This document shows, piece by piece, positions 23,761 through 33,199 of a stretch of DNA of 46,117 nucleotides. Numbering within the stretch: the stretch's first letter is position 1; each line of letters opens with the position of its first letter. Made by a program: the position numbers and the translations under genes. The notes beneath the pieces are model-generated. The model searched no databases. It had not been told where the DNA came from and saw only the letters and a program-made list of their open reading frames with translations. Source of the DNA: JBMZCV01 sp049613665 (GTDB lineage: Bacteria; Bacteroidota; Bacteroidia; Chitinophagales; UBA2359); contig JBMZCV010000016.1 in NCBI GenBank assembly GCA_049613665.1, positions 1 to 46,117 of the forward strand, in the 5' to 3' direction.

Positions 23761-23782
23761 CTTAAATCAATAAATTATTATT

Positions 23783-24511
23783 ATGTATCGCAAAATTAGT
23801 TGTTTATTAATCGCTCTTTTGCTTGTTTCGGCTACTGATATGCAAGCACAAGAGAGTCCTATTTCTGATAGAAAAACAAATAAAGTATTTGAATATTCGC
23901 TACCTACTTATGAGGTAAACGAAGTGTCGGAAACAATTAGCACAGGCACACACAATGCTTTCAAAATGTTTATTCCAGATTGTGACATTCTTGATGTAGA
24001 AAAAGAATGGAAAAAGACGATGAAAAAAAGAAAGTCTAAACCAACAGGCGATTTGAACGAAATGGTGGCTTTACAAGCAAAAATCAAGACGATAAGTGCT
24101 GATAAGGTTGATGTATATGCCAAATTTGCGGTAAAAGGCGATGGTGTAGAGCTTACAAGCTTGTATAATTTGGAAGGTGAATATCTTACGGCAGATAAAT
24201 ATCCTGCAAAGGCAGAAGCTATTGAAGCTTTGTTGAATGAGGTAGCTTTAGTTTTTGCTCGAAAAAGTATAAAAGAAGAAATTAAAGTAGAAAAGAAAGA
24301 ATTGAAAGCTTTTGAGAAAGAACACAAAAAGCTAGAAAAAGAAGGTAACAAAATTCAAGGCAAATTGGATAAGTATTTGAAAATTGTAGCCGAAATTGAA
24401 GCTGAAAAATCGTCTAATATGGCTGACCAAAAAGCTAAATTGAGCGATATTAAGAATCAAAAGCAAGCTATCGAAAATAGTAACAAAAAGAAAAGAGTGT
24501 TGAAGAAATAA
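23783..24511 (+). CDS. secreted coiled-coil protein of unknown function
   Basis: A signal peptide (about residues 1-22, cleavage near MQAQE) is followed by a compact region of about 140 residues with alternating strands. The last ~90 residues are strongly charged and predicted coiled coil, rich in KEELKAFEKEHKKLEKE-like heptads, ending in a basic KKKRVLKK tail. No family was recognised. It has no T9SS sorting domain, so it is probably periplasmic. A family B hairpin sits directly before its start, and an intrinsic terminator follows. Confidence 0.75.
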   Translation: MYRKISCLLIALLLVSATDMQAQESPISDRKTNKVFEYSLPTYEVNEVSETISTGTHNAFKMFIPDCDILDVEKEWKKTMKKRKSKPTGDLNEMVALQAKIKTISADKVDVYAKFAVKGDGVELTSLYNLEGEYLTADKYPAKAEAIEALLNEVALVFARKSIKEEIKVEKKELKAFEKEHKKLEKEGNKIQGKLDKYLKIVAEIEAEKSSNMADQKAKLSDIKNQKQAIENSNKKKRVLKK

Positions 24512-24537
24512 ATTTTCGCTCTTTTTGAGAAAAATTA

Positions 24538-24588
24538 GAAATGGCATTAATCTAAACATTGAATGATTTTTAGATTAATGCCATTTTT
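24538..24588. terminator. bidirectional terminator
   Basis: A perfect stem of at least 16 bp (24541-24556 with 24569-24584, extendable by A/T pairs) has a 12-nt loop. It lies between two convergent genes. Confidence 0.85.
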
Positions 24589-24635
24589 GGTTTGTAAAAA
24601 AATGTACTGTACCTATTAGTTCAAAACTAGAAAAA

Positions 24636-25916
24636 TTACCAACCTTGCTCACTATATTTGGCAGCAGGAAACAAAATATTGTTCAAAATCAAGCGATAGC
24701 CAGCCGAATTTGGATAATTGCTCAAGTCGGTAGGTGCTTCGCCCACAAGATGCTTATAGTCTTCAGGGTCGTGGCCGCCATAGTATGTCCAAAAACCTTT
24801 GCCATATTCATTGTGCAAATAGCGAGCTTCATCTACCGCTTTTGTGTCTGCCAAAATTAGCACATCTTTTTTGATAAATTTCTTTTTGAAAGCCGTTGTT
24901 TGTCCCATAAATCCCTTCACAAAAGGCGTGTGTGATTGGGTAAGCATAGTCGGAATAGGATCCCATTTGGCTGCAAACTCAAATAGCTTGAAATAATCTT
25001 TGTCTTCATCTAGCGTTCTTTCATGTTCAGTAGTAGAGTCAATGTCTGAAAACTCGTATTGCAACGGATTTTCTACCAAATGGAAATGATGAAAAGCAAA
25101 ACATTTGTCGTATCGCAACTTTTGCTGTGCCTTATCAGCCATTCTATCGCCATCAAACATAGACGCACAAATATCTGTGCCTTCTGCCGAAAGTGCTATA
25201 TCATAAGTATCGGTTGCCGAACACATCGCAAACATAAAGCCGCCTTCTATAATGTATTTTTTAATTTTTTTGGCTACTGCTAGCTTCATTTGTGACACTT
25301 TTTCGAAGCCCAAAGTCTTTGCTTTTTTCTCTTCATAAGTCACTTGTTCTCTATACCAGGCCACTTGATTATAGTTGCGATAGAAACGGCCATATTGTCC
25401 CGTAAAATCTTCGTGGTGCAAGTGCAACCAATCATAATTTGCCAAACGGCCGCCTAAAACCTCCTCGTCATAAACTACGGTATAAGGAATTTTTGCATAA
25501 TTCAACACCAATGTTACGGCATCGTCCCACGGCAAAGAAGGGTGATGTGGCTTGTTTTTTGGCGAATAAACGGCTATTTTCGGAGCATTTTCGAGTGGTA
25601 CAACTGCCATATTTGCTTCTGGATTGGCTATTTGTTCCAAAATTTCTTGATAGCGACTTTCTGTTTCTACCAAAAAACTAACGCCTCTCGCCTTACACAA
25701 TGCCTCCATTCCGCCTGAATATTCCATAGCAAAACAACCGCCACGATAATTGAGCAACCAATCGACAATAACGCCTTGCGACAAAGCACGATAAGCAATA
25801 CCATAAGCTTTCAAGTGGTTTTTTTGCCCTTTATCCATCTGAATCAACAAACGTTCGGCCTGCAAATCGAGCAAACTCAACAGGCAAAAAAGGAATAAAC
25901 AGATATTTTTTTTCAT
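24636..25916 (-). CDS. secreted protein, 'asparagine synthetase B'-like family of Bacteroidota
   Basis: This 426-residue protein has a signal peptide (about residues 1-20). I recognise the family as one often labelled asparagine synthetase B in Bacteroidota, but it has none of the AsnB synthetase motifs and is exported, so that name is unlikely to be right. The pattern KIAVYSPKNK then DDAVTLVLNYAKIPYTVVYDEEVL, YDWLHLHHEDFTGQYG and GGFMFAMCSATDTYDIAL resembles a class I glutamine amidotransferase or ThuA-like fold. The Cys in MCSATDT would sit near a nucleophile position. A late YYGGHDPEDY segment is conspicuous. Substrate and reaction are unknown. Confidence 0.65.
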   Translation of the reverse strand: MKKNICLFLFCLLSLLDLQAERLLIQMDKGQKNHLKAYGIAYRALSQGVIVDWLLNYRGGCFAMEYSGGMEALCKARGVSFLVETESRYQEILEQIANPEANMAVVPLENAPKIAVYSPKNKPHHPSLPWDDAVTLVLNYAKIPYTVVYDEEVLGGRLANYDWLHLHHEDFTGQYGRFYRNYNQVAWYREQVTYEEKKAKTLGFEKVSQMKLAVAKKIKKYIIEGGFMFAMCSATDTYDIALSAEGTDICASMFDGDRMADKAQQKLRYDKCFAFHHFHLVENPLQYEFSDIDSTTEHERTLDEDKDYFKLFEFAAKWDPIPTMLTQSHTPFVKGFMGQTTAFKKKFIKKDVLILADTKAVDEARYLHNEYGKGFWTYYGGHDPEDYKHLVGEAPTDLSNYPNSAGYRLILNNILFPAAKYSEQGW

Positions 25917-26232
25917 ATTTTTAATAAATTTCCTAAAAATGTAATGTTGTGAGATTTAAAGGTAACATTTTTTTATGATACTAATTTTTAAACGAAAAAG
26001 CAGCCTATAATATGTTACATTTAACATTTTTTATTGTTTTTTTACAAATAGTGCTTTATTTGGAAAATAGTTTTTGCACAAAAAGCAAAACAAAAAACCA
26101 TTATATTAATAAATCTATTTTGTATGGGTTAGATAATTTTTTCTCATTTTTTATATCAATTTTAAATTTTACTGAGTAAAGTATTTTAAATGTGATTTTT
26201 TCACTATTTTTGTGTAAAAATGAAATAAAATT
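25917..26232. promoter_or_regulatory. divergent intergenic region with -7 box TATTTTTG at 26205-26212
   Basis: The region is AT-rich without repeat families. TATTTTTG at 26205-26212 matches TAnnTTTG, about 20 nt before the rloA ATG, so the leader would be very short. No clear minus-strand promoter was seen for the divergent gene. Confidence 0.4.
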
Positions 26233-27633
26233 ATGCTTATACGATTTTCAATAGAGAATTTCCTGTCATTTAAAGAAAGACAAATTTTTTCGATGTTGGC
26301 AGGAAAAGGAGGAAGAAACAAAGCTTTTCATGTCATAAAAAAGAAAAACACTAAAGATGTTTCTTTACTAAAAACAGCAGCTATTTTTGGAGCAAATGCT
26401 TCAGGAAAGTCGAATCTTATCAAAGCTATTGATTTTGGCAAACAATTGATTTTGGAAGGTACGGATACAGATAAACCTATTTTGTTTCAAAATTTTAGGC
26501 TAGATGAACAGACACGAATAGGCAGTTCGAGAATAGAATATGAGATAAAACATAAAAATAAAAATTATGCTTATGGCATTGTTTTTACGAAACAAGAGAT
26601 AAAAGAAGAATGGCTTTATGAAATAGACAAAAGAGGCGAAAAGCTTATTTTTGAAAGAAGTGAATCTCAAAAATTTGATTTATCTGGTTTGATGGCTAAA
26701 AATTCTAAAAAAAATGAGCAATTATTTTTAGAATTTATTGCGAAAAGCACACCTAATAATCAGCTTTTTTTGACAGAAATTAGAGAAAGAAGAGTAAAGG
26801 AAAATGTAACAGATATAGAAGATTTATTGGCTGTTTTAGATTGGTTTGAAAATGTATTGAGAATCATTTATCCAAATACTAAAACAAAAGGTATAGAATT
26901 TGAATTGAAACAAAATACAGAATTAAAAAAGATTTTTTCAGATTTTTTGAATTATGCAGATACAGGAATTGATGGTATTAGTTTAGAAACTGTTGATTTT
27001 GATAAAGTAAAATTGCCAACAGAACTGAAAGAAATTGTAAAAAATGATTTGTTGAACAATAAGTCAAAGCTAACCATAAACAATGCTTGGGTAGAAAATT
27101 CGGCTGCAAAGTTGCGTTATATTTTTACTAAAAAAAGTAATACTGATGTTTCTGTTCAAAAAATGATGACAAAACATCGTATTATAGGCGAAAAAAATGC
27201 GATGGATTATTTCGATATTGCAGATGAATCAGATGGCACACAACGTATTATTGATTTTATTCCTATTTTTATTGAACTTTTAACAGAAGATAAAGTATAT
27301 ATTATTGATGAGATGGAAAGAAGTTTGCATCCAAATTTAATGTATGATTTGATAGATATTTTTCTAAAAAAATCAATAGGCAATAATAGTCAACTAATAT
27401 TAGCTACTCACGAATCTACTCTATTAACGCAAGAACTATTGCGAAAAGATGAGATTGGGTTTGTTGCAAAAACAGAATTTGGTGCTTCTAAAATATACTC
27501 TTTGGAAGAATATGACATTAGATTTGATAAGCAAATCAGAAAAGATTATTTGCTCGGAAGATATAAAGCAATTCCAAGATTAGGTAGTAGAAACAATTTG
27601 TTTAATTGGAAAACGAATAACGAAAATGCCTAG
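26233..27633 (+). CDS. RloA-like AAA-family ATPase (AbiLi-like)
   Basis: This ATPase of the COG1106/RloA type is related to the lactococcal abortive-infection protein AbiLi. It begins with the SMC-like start LIRFSIENFLSFKERQ. It has Walker A GANASGKSN at 53-61, a Walker B VYIIDEMERSLHP at about 355-367, and LATHEST near 391 for the switch histidine. The middle of the protein is helical and charged. The length of 466 residues is normal. Its last codons overlap the start of the RloB gene by 8 bp, so translation is coupled. Such pairs are generally considered phage-defence modules: the ATPase probably senses infection and controls the RloB effector. Confidence 0.88.
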   Translation: MLIRFSIENFLSFKERQIFSMLAGKGGRNKAFHVIKKKNTKDVSLLKTAAIFGANASGKSNLIKAIDFGKQLILEGTDTDKPILFQNFRLDEQTRIGSSRIEYEIKHKNKNYAYGIVFTKQEIKEEWLYEIDKRGEKLIFERSESQKFDLSGLMAKNSKKNEQLFLEFIAKSTPNNQLFLTEIRERRVKENVTDIEDLLAVLDWFENVLRIIYPNTKTKGIEFELKQNTELKKIFSDFLNYADTGIDGISLETVDFDKVKLPTELKEIVKNDLLNNKSKLTINNAWVENSAAKLRYIFTKKSNTDVSVQKMMTKHRIIGEKNAMDYFDIADESDGTQRIIDFIPIFIELLTEDKVYIIDEMERSLHPNLMYDLIDIFLKKSIGNNSQLILATHESTLLTQELLRKDEIGFVAKTEFGASKIYSLEEYDIRFDKQIRKDYLLGRYKAIPRLGSRNNLFNWKTNNENA

Positions 27634-28282
27634 AGAAAGAAATGAACTTACTCGGCAGAGTAATATAAAAAATGCAGAAAAAATATTTATTCTTGCTTTT
27701 GAAGGTACTTATGCAGAATTTCAATATTATGAGGCGATAAAAGAAAAGGCAAAATATCAAGAAGATATTATTTACATTGTTAATTTGGAACGAACAAAAG
27801 AACAAAAAAATAATAGTGCTCCGAAATATGTTTTCGATCTTTTGAAAAAAACTAAACAAGATTATAAACTCAAGGCTACTGATGAGTTTTGGATGATTAT
27901 TGATAGAGACCGTTGGAAACTTGATGAATGGAGAGAGAAATGTGAAAAAGAAAAAAACTTTTTTATAGCTTTGAGTAATCCTTGTTTTGAGTTTTGGCTT
28001 TTGCTACACATTAAAGATATAACAGATTTTTCGGACGTAGAATTGCAGAAAATGTATGAAAACAAAAAAGTGAGCAAAAAGAAAAACTATTTAGAAAAAG
28101 TTTTGAAAGATGTTTTGGCAATGTCTGGTGGTTATAGGAAAGACAGCATTAAACCAGAACGTTTTTTAGCACATCTTGAAAAGGCGGTTCGACAAGCGAA
28201 AGTGTTGGATAGCAGTGATATTTATAACAATTTGGGTAGTCATAATTATTTGTTAATCAAAAAGCTGTTTTCTGCTAAATAA
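27626..28282 (+). CDS. RloB-like TOPRIM-fold effector (AbiLii-like)
   Basis: This 218-residue partner of the ATPase has the RloB family layout. An acidic residue lies in FEGTYAEFQYYEAI (about 25-38), the DxD is in DEFWMIIDRDRW (about 87-98), and SNPCFEFWLLLHI follows. These match a compact TOPRIM-like metal-dependent nuclease core. The rest is helical and basic. The ATG is within the rloA stop region, overlapping 8 bp, which fixes the start. Nuclease activity on nucleic acid and a toxic role during phage infection are family-level inference. Confidence 0.85.
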   Translation: MPRERNELTRQSNIKNAEKIFILAFEGTYAEFQYYEAIKEKAKYQEDIIYIVNLERTKEQKNNSAPKYVFDLLKKTKQDYKLKATDEFWMIIDRDRWKLDEWREKCEKEKNFFIALSNPCFEFWLLLHIKDITDFSDVELQKMYENKKVSKKKNYLEKVLKDVLAMSGGYRKDSIKPERFLAHLEKAVRQAKVLDSSDIYNNLGSHNYLLIKKLFSAK

Positions 28283-28305
28283 TTGGTTTAGGTTTTTATG
28301 AAAAA

Positions 28306-28350
28306 AAAAACAGCTATAACTCAAATTTTGTGAGTTATAGCTGTTTTTCA
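28306..28350. terminator. bidirectional terminator between rloB and the acyl-CoA ligase
   Basis: A perfect 18-bp stem (28306-28323 with 28331-28348) has a 7-nt loop, with A/T runs on both sides. Confidence 0.85.
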
Positions 28351-28373
28351 TTTTTCAGAAAAAAACAAAAAAA

Positions 28374-30029
28374 TTATTCCCAAACAACACTGCCATCTTT
28401 GGCATACCACGTTGTATAAGTATCTTGATGTTTTTCTTCAATCACATTTCGTTTGATTTTCATGGTAGGCGTAAGCATTGCATTTTCTACCGTCCAATCG
28501 CCTTTCATCACAATACATTTTTTCATGCGTTCATGCTTTTCTAACGTTGGATTTACCTCTTTCATAGATGCTTCCAAGCTACTCACAATTTCGGCACGGT
28601 CTTTCTTACGAGCCTCTTCCGACAACACCACTAAAGCTATCGTTTGCGGTAGCAATGTACCTACCACACAAACCTGCTCAATATCTGTATTTTTCGACAA
28701 TTTAAGTTCTATCGGACTTGGCGAAACATACTTTCCTTTTTCTGTTTTAAAAATATCTTTTACACGGCCAGTAATTTTCAAAAAGCCACCTTTAGAAATC
28801 ACACCTTTATCGCCTGTTCTTAGATAATCGCCATCGAAAGTAGCGGCAGTTTTTTCTGGTTCTTTGAAATAACCTTGCATTGTTGCTTCGCTTTTGACCA
28901 AAATCTCTCCTATTTCGCTGATTTTCACATCAACACGAGGCATCGGCTGACCAACATAGCCAAATTTAATATTTTCTCGGCGTGTATAGTGCGAGTAAGC
29001 ACAATTTTCGGTCATACCATACACTTCCTGAATTTTTAAGTCAAACTGTGCGAACCATTCCATCAAAGAAGCTGGTGTAGGTGCTGCTCCTGTAAAAACG
29101 TGGCGTGCATCGTTTAAACCAAGTGTACTACGAATTTTCTTCCTAATGATATTGTTCAAAATTGGAATTTTCAACAAAATATTAAGCCTACTTTGTGGCA
29201 TTTTTTCCAAAATTTTCATCTGGAATTTTGTCCAAATACGAGGTACGGCTAAGAAAACTGTTGGACTAGCCGTTGCCAAATTTTGAGCAAAAGTATCTAG
29301 TGATTCTGCAAAATAAACTGTACTATTGGTATATAAGCCACCCATTTCTACTAGCAATCTTTCGGCAATATGAGACAATGGCAAGTAGGAAAAGAAACGG
29401 CCATCTGTGCCAGATTCACTCACAGAAACTACTTCTAGTGCATGTGTAATGGCATAAGTAAGCGACCGATAAGTATGTACTACACCTTTAGGCTTGCCTG
29501 TTGTACCAGAAGTATAGATAATAGTAATCAAGTCATCTAAACTTCTGTTTGGCTCGCCTTGTATAGGTTCGTGTTGAGCTACAATATCGTCCCACTGTTC
29601 GTAGCCTGTATCGCCATAATATGTCGGAAACGAAATGCACTGTACATCGCTAGGCACACCGCTTTTCATGCCTTTCCAATTGTCGAGTTTACCAACAAAC
29701 AACAATTTTGTTTCGCTATGTGTCAATACATAATTGATTGTTTCGGCATTAATATTCGGATAAAGTGGTACTGAAATATGCCCACTCATCATAATAGCGA
29801 GGTCAGCCATAATCCAATGAGCACAGTTTTTAGAAACCAAACCAATATGGCTTTTTTCTGGCAAATTCATAGCCTTAATAGCAGCAGCCATTTTACGCAC
29901 CTGTTCACTCACTTGTTTCCAAGTGAAAGTACGCCATTGTCCAGCTAGGGGTTGTTGTAAATATACTTTGTTGGGATTTTGCTTTTCCCATTTGTAAAGC
30001 ATCTCAAGCGGTGTACTGTAATTTGACAT
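28374..30029 (-). CDS. AMP-forming long-chain acyl-CoA ligase
   Basis: This enzyme activates fatty acids with ATP to acyl-adenylate and then CoA thioester, probably at the membrane. The AMP-binding signature IIYTSGTTGKPKG is at about 170-182. VYGMTEN and YLRTGDKG follow, then GRVKDIFKTEKGKYVSP, the segment with the C-terminal domain hinge. The MDWFAQF-like and ILLKIPILN stretches suit the FadD15-like long-chain group. The length of 551 residues is slightly short of 590-600 but all conserved blocks are present. The stop codon lies next to the terminator shared with rloB. Confidence 0.93.
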   Translation of the reverse strand: MSNYSTPLEMLYKWEKQNPNKVYLQQPLAGQWRTFTWKQVSEQVRKMAAAIKAMNLPEKSHIGLVSKNCAHWIMADLAIMMSGHISVPLYPNINAETINYVLTHSETKLLFVGKLDNWKGMKSGVPSDVQCISFPTYYGDTGYEQWDDIVAQHEPIQGEPNRSLDDLITIIYTSGTTGKPKGVVHTYRSLTYAITHALEVVSVSESGTDGRFFSYLPLSHIAERLLVEMGGLYTNSTVYFAESLDTFAQNLATASPTVFLAVPRIWTKFQMKILEKMPQSRLNILLKIPILNNIIRKKIRSTLGLNDARHVFTGAAPTPASLMEWFAQFDLKIQEVYGMTENCAYSHYTRRENIKFGYVGQPMPRVDVKISEIGEILVKSEATMQGYFKEPEKTAATFDGDYLRTGDKGVISKGGFLKITGRVKDIFKTEKGKYVSPSPIELKLSKNTDIEQVCVVGTLLPQTIALVVLSEEARKKDRAEIVSSLEASMKEVNPTLEKHERMKKCIVMKGDWTVENAMLTPTMKIKRNVIEEKHQDTYTTWYAKDGSVVWE

Positions 30030-30365
30030 ATTTTTTTAGATAATATTTTAGTGAAAGCTTATTTTCGGCTCTAAAAGTACGAAATTTTTATGCTTTTGCA
30101 AATTTAGTTATTGTTTTTTCTCAATACTTATTTTGTTTTTTTTATAAATACAATAATAATGTCACGTTTCCATTATGCTTTTTGTTTTAACAAACGAAAA
30201 ACAAAAACATAACACAAATGCTATCTATTTTGTCAGGCCACTAATTCTACATTAACATGTTGCAATTGTATTGCTATTCTATTTTTTTTCATAAAAAGAA
30301 GTGTATTATTGTGTTTTTTTAAGCTAATCTTAGCAATTTACAGAGTATTTGTGCAGAAAAATCAT

Positions 30366-30373
30366 TATTTTTG
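30366..30373 (+). promoter_or_regulatory. putative prfA -7 box TATTTTTG
   Basis: TATTTTTG matches TAnnTTTG, 66 nt before the prfA GTG start. A TTTG at 30348 is too close for a normal -33 box. The remainder of the 409-bp gap 30030-30438 is AT-rich, with no repeat family seen. Confidence 0.4.
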
Positions 30374-30438
30374 CCTCAAATGCCATTTTTTTACCTATAA
30401 AAAGCATTTTCTTTTAGTAAACAAAAAAATGAAATATT

Positions 30439-31512
30439 GTGTTAGACAAATTACGAGATATAAAACATCGTTGGGAAGATATTGGTGAGAAGTTGGGCGA
30501 CCCTGCAACTATGCAAGACATGAAAAAATATGCTCAACTGAGCAAAGAATATAAAGACTTGATGCCTGTCGTGGAAGCTTTTGATAAATACGACAATGTG
30601 ATGAGCAATATTGATGAGAATAAAGATATTTTGAAAAACGATAGCGACCCAGAATTTCGTGAAATGGCAAAAGCCGAACTAGATGAACTAGAAGTAAAAA
30701 GGGAGGCATTAGAAGAGCATATCAGAAAATTGTTAGTGCCGAAAGACCCTGAAGACGAAAAAAATGTAACCTTGGAGGTAAGAGCTGGTACAGGTGGCGA
30801 CGAAGCTGCTATTTTCGCTGGCGATTTGTTTAGAATGTATCACCGTTTTTGCGAAACAAAAGGCTGGAAATTTGAATTATTGAGCATGAACGAAAGCCAA
30901 ACAGGTGGCTATAGAGAAATTGTGGCGGCTGTATCAGGCAGTGGCGTTTATGGCGTTTTGAAGTATGAATCTGGCGTACATCGTGTGCAACGTATTCCTG
31001 TGACAGAGTCGCAAGGTCGCATACATACTTCGGCAGCGTCCGTAGCGATTTTGCCCGAAGCAGACGAAGTAGATATTGTCATTAATACTGCCGACATCAG
31101 AACAGATACTTATCGTGCTTCTGGTGCTGGTGGGCAGCACGTTAATAAAACAGAATCTGCTGTAAGATTGACGCATATTCCAACAGGTATCGTAGCCGAA
31201 TGTCAGAAAGAACGCTCGCAGTTGCGAAATAGAGAGGTAGCAATGACGATGTTGCGTAATCGAATTTATGAACAAGAGCATCGCAAACACATCGCAGCAA
31301 TTGCTCAAAAACGAAAAACTTTGGTCTCGACAGGTGACCGCTCTGCCAAAATACGAACTTACAACTATCCGCAAAGCCGTGTGACTGACCACAGAATCAA
31401 ATATTCGGTCAATAAGCTGGATAGTATCATCAATGGCGATTTGCACGCTATGATTGAGGCTTTGCAAGTAGCCGAAAATGCTGAAAAAATGAAGGCTGGC
31501 GAAAGGATTTAG
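30439..31512 (+). CDS. prfA: peptide chain release factor 1
   Basis: RF1 recognises UAA and UAG in the ribosomal A site and triggers peptide release. The PxT codon-recognition motif is PVT at 187-189 in RIPVTESQGRIHTS, which identifies RF1, since RF2 would have SPF. The catalytic GGQ is at 231-233 in RASGAGGQHVNKTESAV. The length of 357 residues is normal. The start is GTG at 30439, giving MLDKLRDIKHRWEDI as expected for the family; no in-frame ATG fits better. A remarkable 69-nt palindrome follows the stop codon. Confidence 0.97.
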   Translation: MLDKLRDIKHRWEDIGEKLGDPATMQDMKKYAQLSKEYKDLMPVVEAFDKYDNVMSNIDENKDILKNDSDPEFREMAKAELDELEVKREALEEHIRKLLVPKDPEDEKNVTLEVRAGTGGDEAAIFAGDLFRMYHRFCETKGWKFELLSMNESQTGGYREIVAAVSGSGVYGVLKYESGVHRVQRIPVTESQGRIHTSAASVAILPEADEVDIVINTADIRTDTYRASGAGGQHVNKTESAVRLTHIPTGIVAECQKERSQLRNREVAMTMLRNRIYEQEHRKHIAAIAQKRKTLVSTGDRSAKIRTYNYPQSRVTDHRIKYSVNKLDSIINGDLHAMIEALQVAENAEKMKAGERI

Positions 31513-31528
31513 TTTTTTAGTTGCTACG

Positions 31529-31597
31529 TTTTTTTTTAAGAGGATTAAACATACTATTTCTTTAAGAAATAGTATGTTTAATCCTCTTAAAAAAAAA
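31529..31597. terminator. perfect 69-nt palindrome (terminator, family A inner arms)
   Basis: Two arms of 34 bp pair perfectly around a single central base (31563). The middle of each arm is AAACATACTATTTC or its complement, the same sequence as the inner arms of family A elements at 5837-5851, 5900-5914 and 13272. The ends are runs of nine T and nine A, so it can terminate both prfA and the convergent aldehyde dehydrogenase gene. Confidence 0.85.
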
Positions 31598-31620
31598 TAA
31601 ATTATCAGTAAATCAAAATT

Positions 31621-33081
31621 TTACATTTTTATACACACATTTTTCGGCTCTGTAAAAAATCGCAAAGCTTCCCAACCACCTTCACGGCCTACTCCAGAGC
31701 TTTTCACTCCACCAAAAGGCGTTCTTAAATCTCGCAATAGCCAACAATTTATCCAAACAATGCCAGCTTCTAGCTGTTCCGAAATTCGAGTAGCACGATT
31801 CAAGTCTTTTGTCCAAACAGTAGCTGACAAACCATATTGTGTACTATTGGCATATTTCAAAACTTCCTCCTCAGTATCGAAAGGTGTAATGGTAACGACA
31901 GGGCCAAAAATCTCTTCTTGGTTTGTGCGGCAATCATAAGGCAAACCTGCTATAATAGTTGGCTGCATAAACCAGCCATTGGCACATTTTCCTTTCATTT
32001 TTACGGCATTGCCTCCCAACAGTACTTCGCCACCTTCTTGCTGTGCTAAATCTACATAATATAATATTTTTTCTAAATGCGATTTTGAGACAACTGCTCC
32101 AATTTGCGTTATTTTTTCGAGCGGATCGCCCACTTTGAGCAAATAGGTTTTGGCCACAAATTCGGTTTTGAAACGTTCATATACCGACCTTTCCACAAAA
32201 ATACGAGAGCCAGCCAAACAGATTTGCCCTTGATTGCTGAAAGATGATTTGATGGTTGTGGCTATCATTTTTGGAAAATCGCAGTCTGCAAAAATGATAT
32301 TTGGGTTTTTCCCACCTAGTTCCAGTGACATTTTTTTGAACATCGGAGCAGCTACTTTCGCTATTTCTTTGCCCGTAGCAGTACCGCCCGTAAAAGAGAT
32401 GGCTTTTATTTTTGGGTGAGTCACGATAGCACGCCCAACTTTTGTGCCGAGTCCATGTACGATATTTAAAACTCCATCGGGCAAGCCAGCCGTTTTGCAT
32501 ATTTCAGAAAGCATAAAAGCAGTTCGAGGCGTTACTTCCGAAGGTTTTGCAATGACACAATTGCCAGCGGCCAAAGCAGGAGCTATTTTCCAAGTAAACA
32601 AATAAAGCGGCAAGTTCCACGGCGAAATGCAGCCCACAATGCCTATTGGTCTTCGCAAGGTATAGTTGATAGCTAAGTTTGGCATAAAATGCGATTCGGA
32701 AGCATAGTGCATAATCGCAGTAGCAAAAAAGCGAAAGTTGGAAGCCGCACGAGGTATATCAATGCTTGATGATAGCGAAATAGGCTTGCCATTGTCTTCG
32801 CTCTCGGCGATGGCCAATACATCGATATTTTGCTCAATGATGTCGGCAATACGCATCAAAATACGAGAGCGTTTTTCGTTAGAAGTATTCGACCATTCAG
32901 GAAATGCTTTTTGAGCTGCTGCTACTGCTGCCGCTACGTCTCGTTCATCGGAATCAGGAATTTGAGCATATACTTCGCCTGTCGAGGGATTGTGATTTTC
33001 GAGATATTGTTCAGATTGTGGAGCAACTAATTTTCCGTTGATATAATTTTTAAAATAAGTTTCTGTTTTTTTGCCAAACAT
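31621..33081 (-). CDS. NAD(P)-dependent aldehyde dehydrogenase
   Basis: This 486-residue member of the aldehyde dehydrogenase superfamily oxidises an aldehyde to its acid. The catalytic cysteine is Cys288 in NQGQICLAGSR, and the general base is Glu254 in LELGGKNP. Asn156 in SPWNLP supplies the oxyanion hole. FTGGTATGKEI is the cofactor-binding turn, and EEIFGPVVTI and PFGGVKSSGVGREGG are conserved C-terminal blocks. Sequence flavour is that of the betaine/2-hydroxymuconic semialdehyde dehydrogenase groups. The substrate cannot be decided. A divergent-function neighbour is lacking. Confidence 0.93.
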   Translation of the reverse strand: MFGKKTETYFKNYINGKLVAPQSEQYLENHNPSTGEVYAQIPDSDERDVAAAVAAAQKAFPEWSNTSNEKRSRILMRIADIIEQNIDVLAIAESEDNGKPISLSSSIDIPRAASNFRFFATAIMHYASESHFMPNLAINYTLRRPIGIVGCISPWNLPLYLFTWKIAPALAAGNCVIAKPSEVTPRTAFMLSEICKTAGLPDGVLNIVHGLGTKVGRAIVTHPKIKAISFTGGTATGKEIAKVAAPMFKKMSLELGGKNPNIIFADCDFPKMIATTIKSSFSNQGQICLAGSRIFVERSVYERFKTEFVAKTYLLKVGDPLEKITQIGAVVSKSHLEKILYYVDLAQQEGGEVLLGGNAVKMKGKCANGWFMQPTIIAGLPYDCRTNQEEIFGPVVTITPFDTEEEVLKYANSTQYGLSATVWTKDLNRATRISEQLEAGIVWINCWLLRDLRTPFGGVKSSGVGREGGWEALRFFTEPKNVCIKM

Positions 33082-33199
33082 AAATATAGTTTTTCTAAAA
33101 AAAATGAAGAAAGCAGAAAGTCTAAAATTAGGATAAAAGCCTTGTAAAACCTAATAAATATGAGACTATAATTTTTTGCCTATTTATTATTGAAGCTAT

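Noticed and set aside
24636..25916. Asparagine synthetase B
   Set aside because: The protein is exported and lacks the glutaminase Cys2 and the synthetase PPi-loop motif; the name seems to be a database habit.
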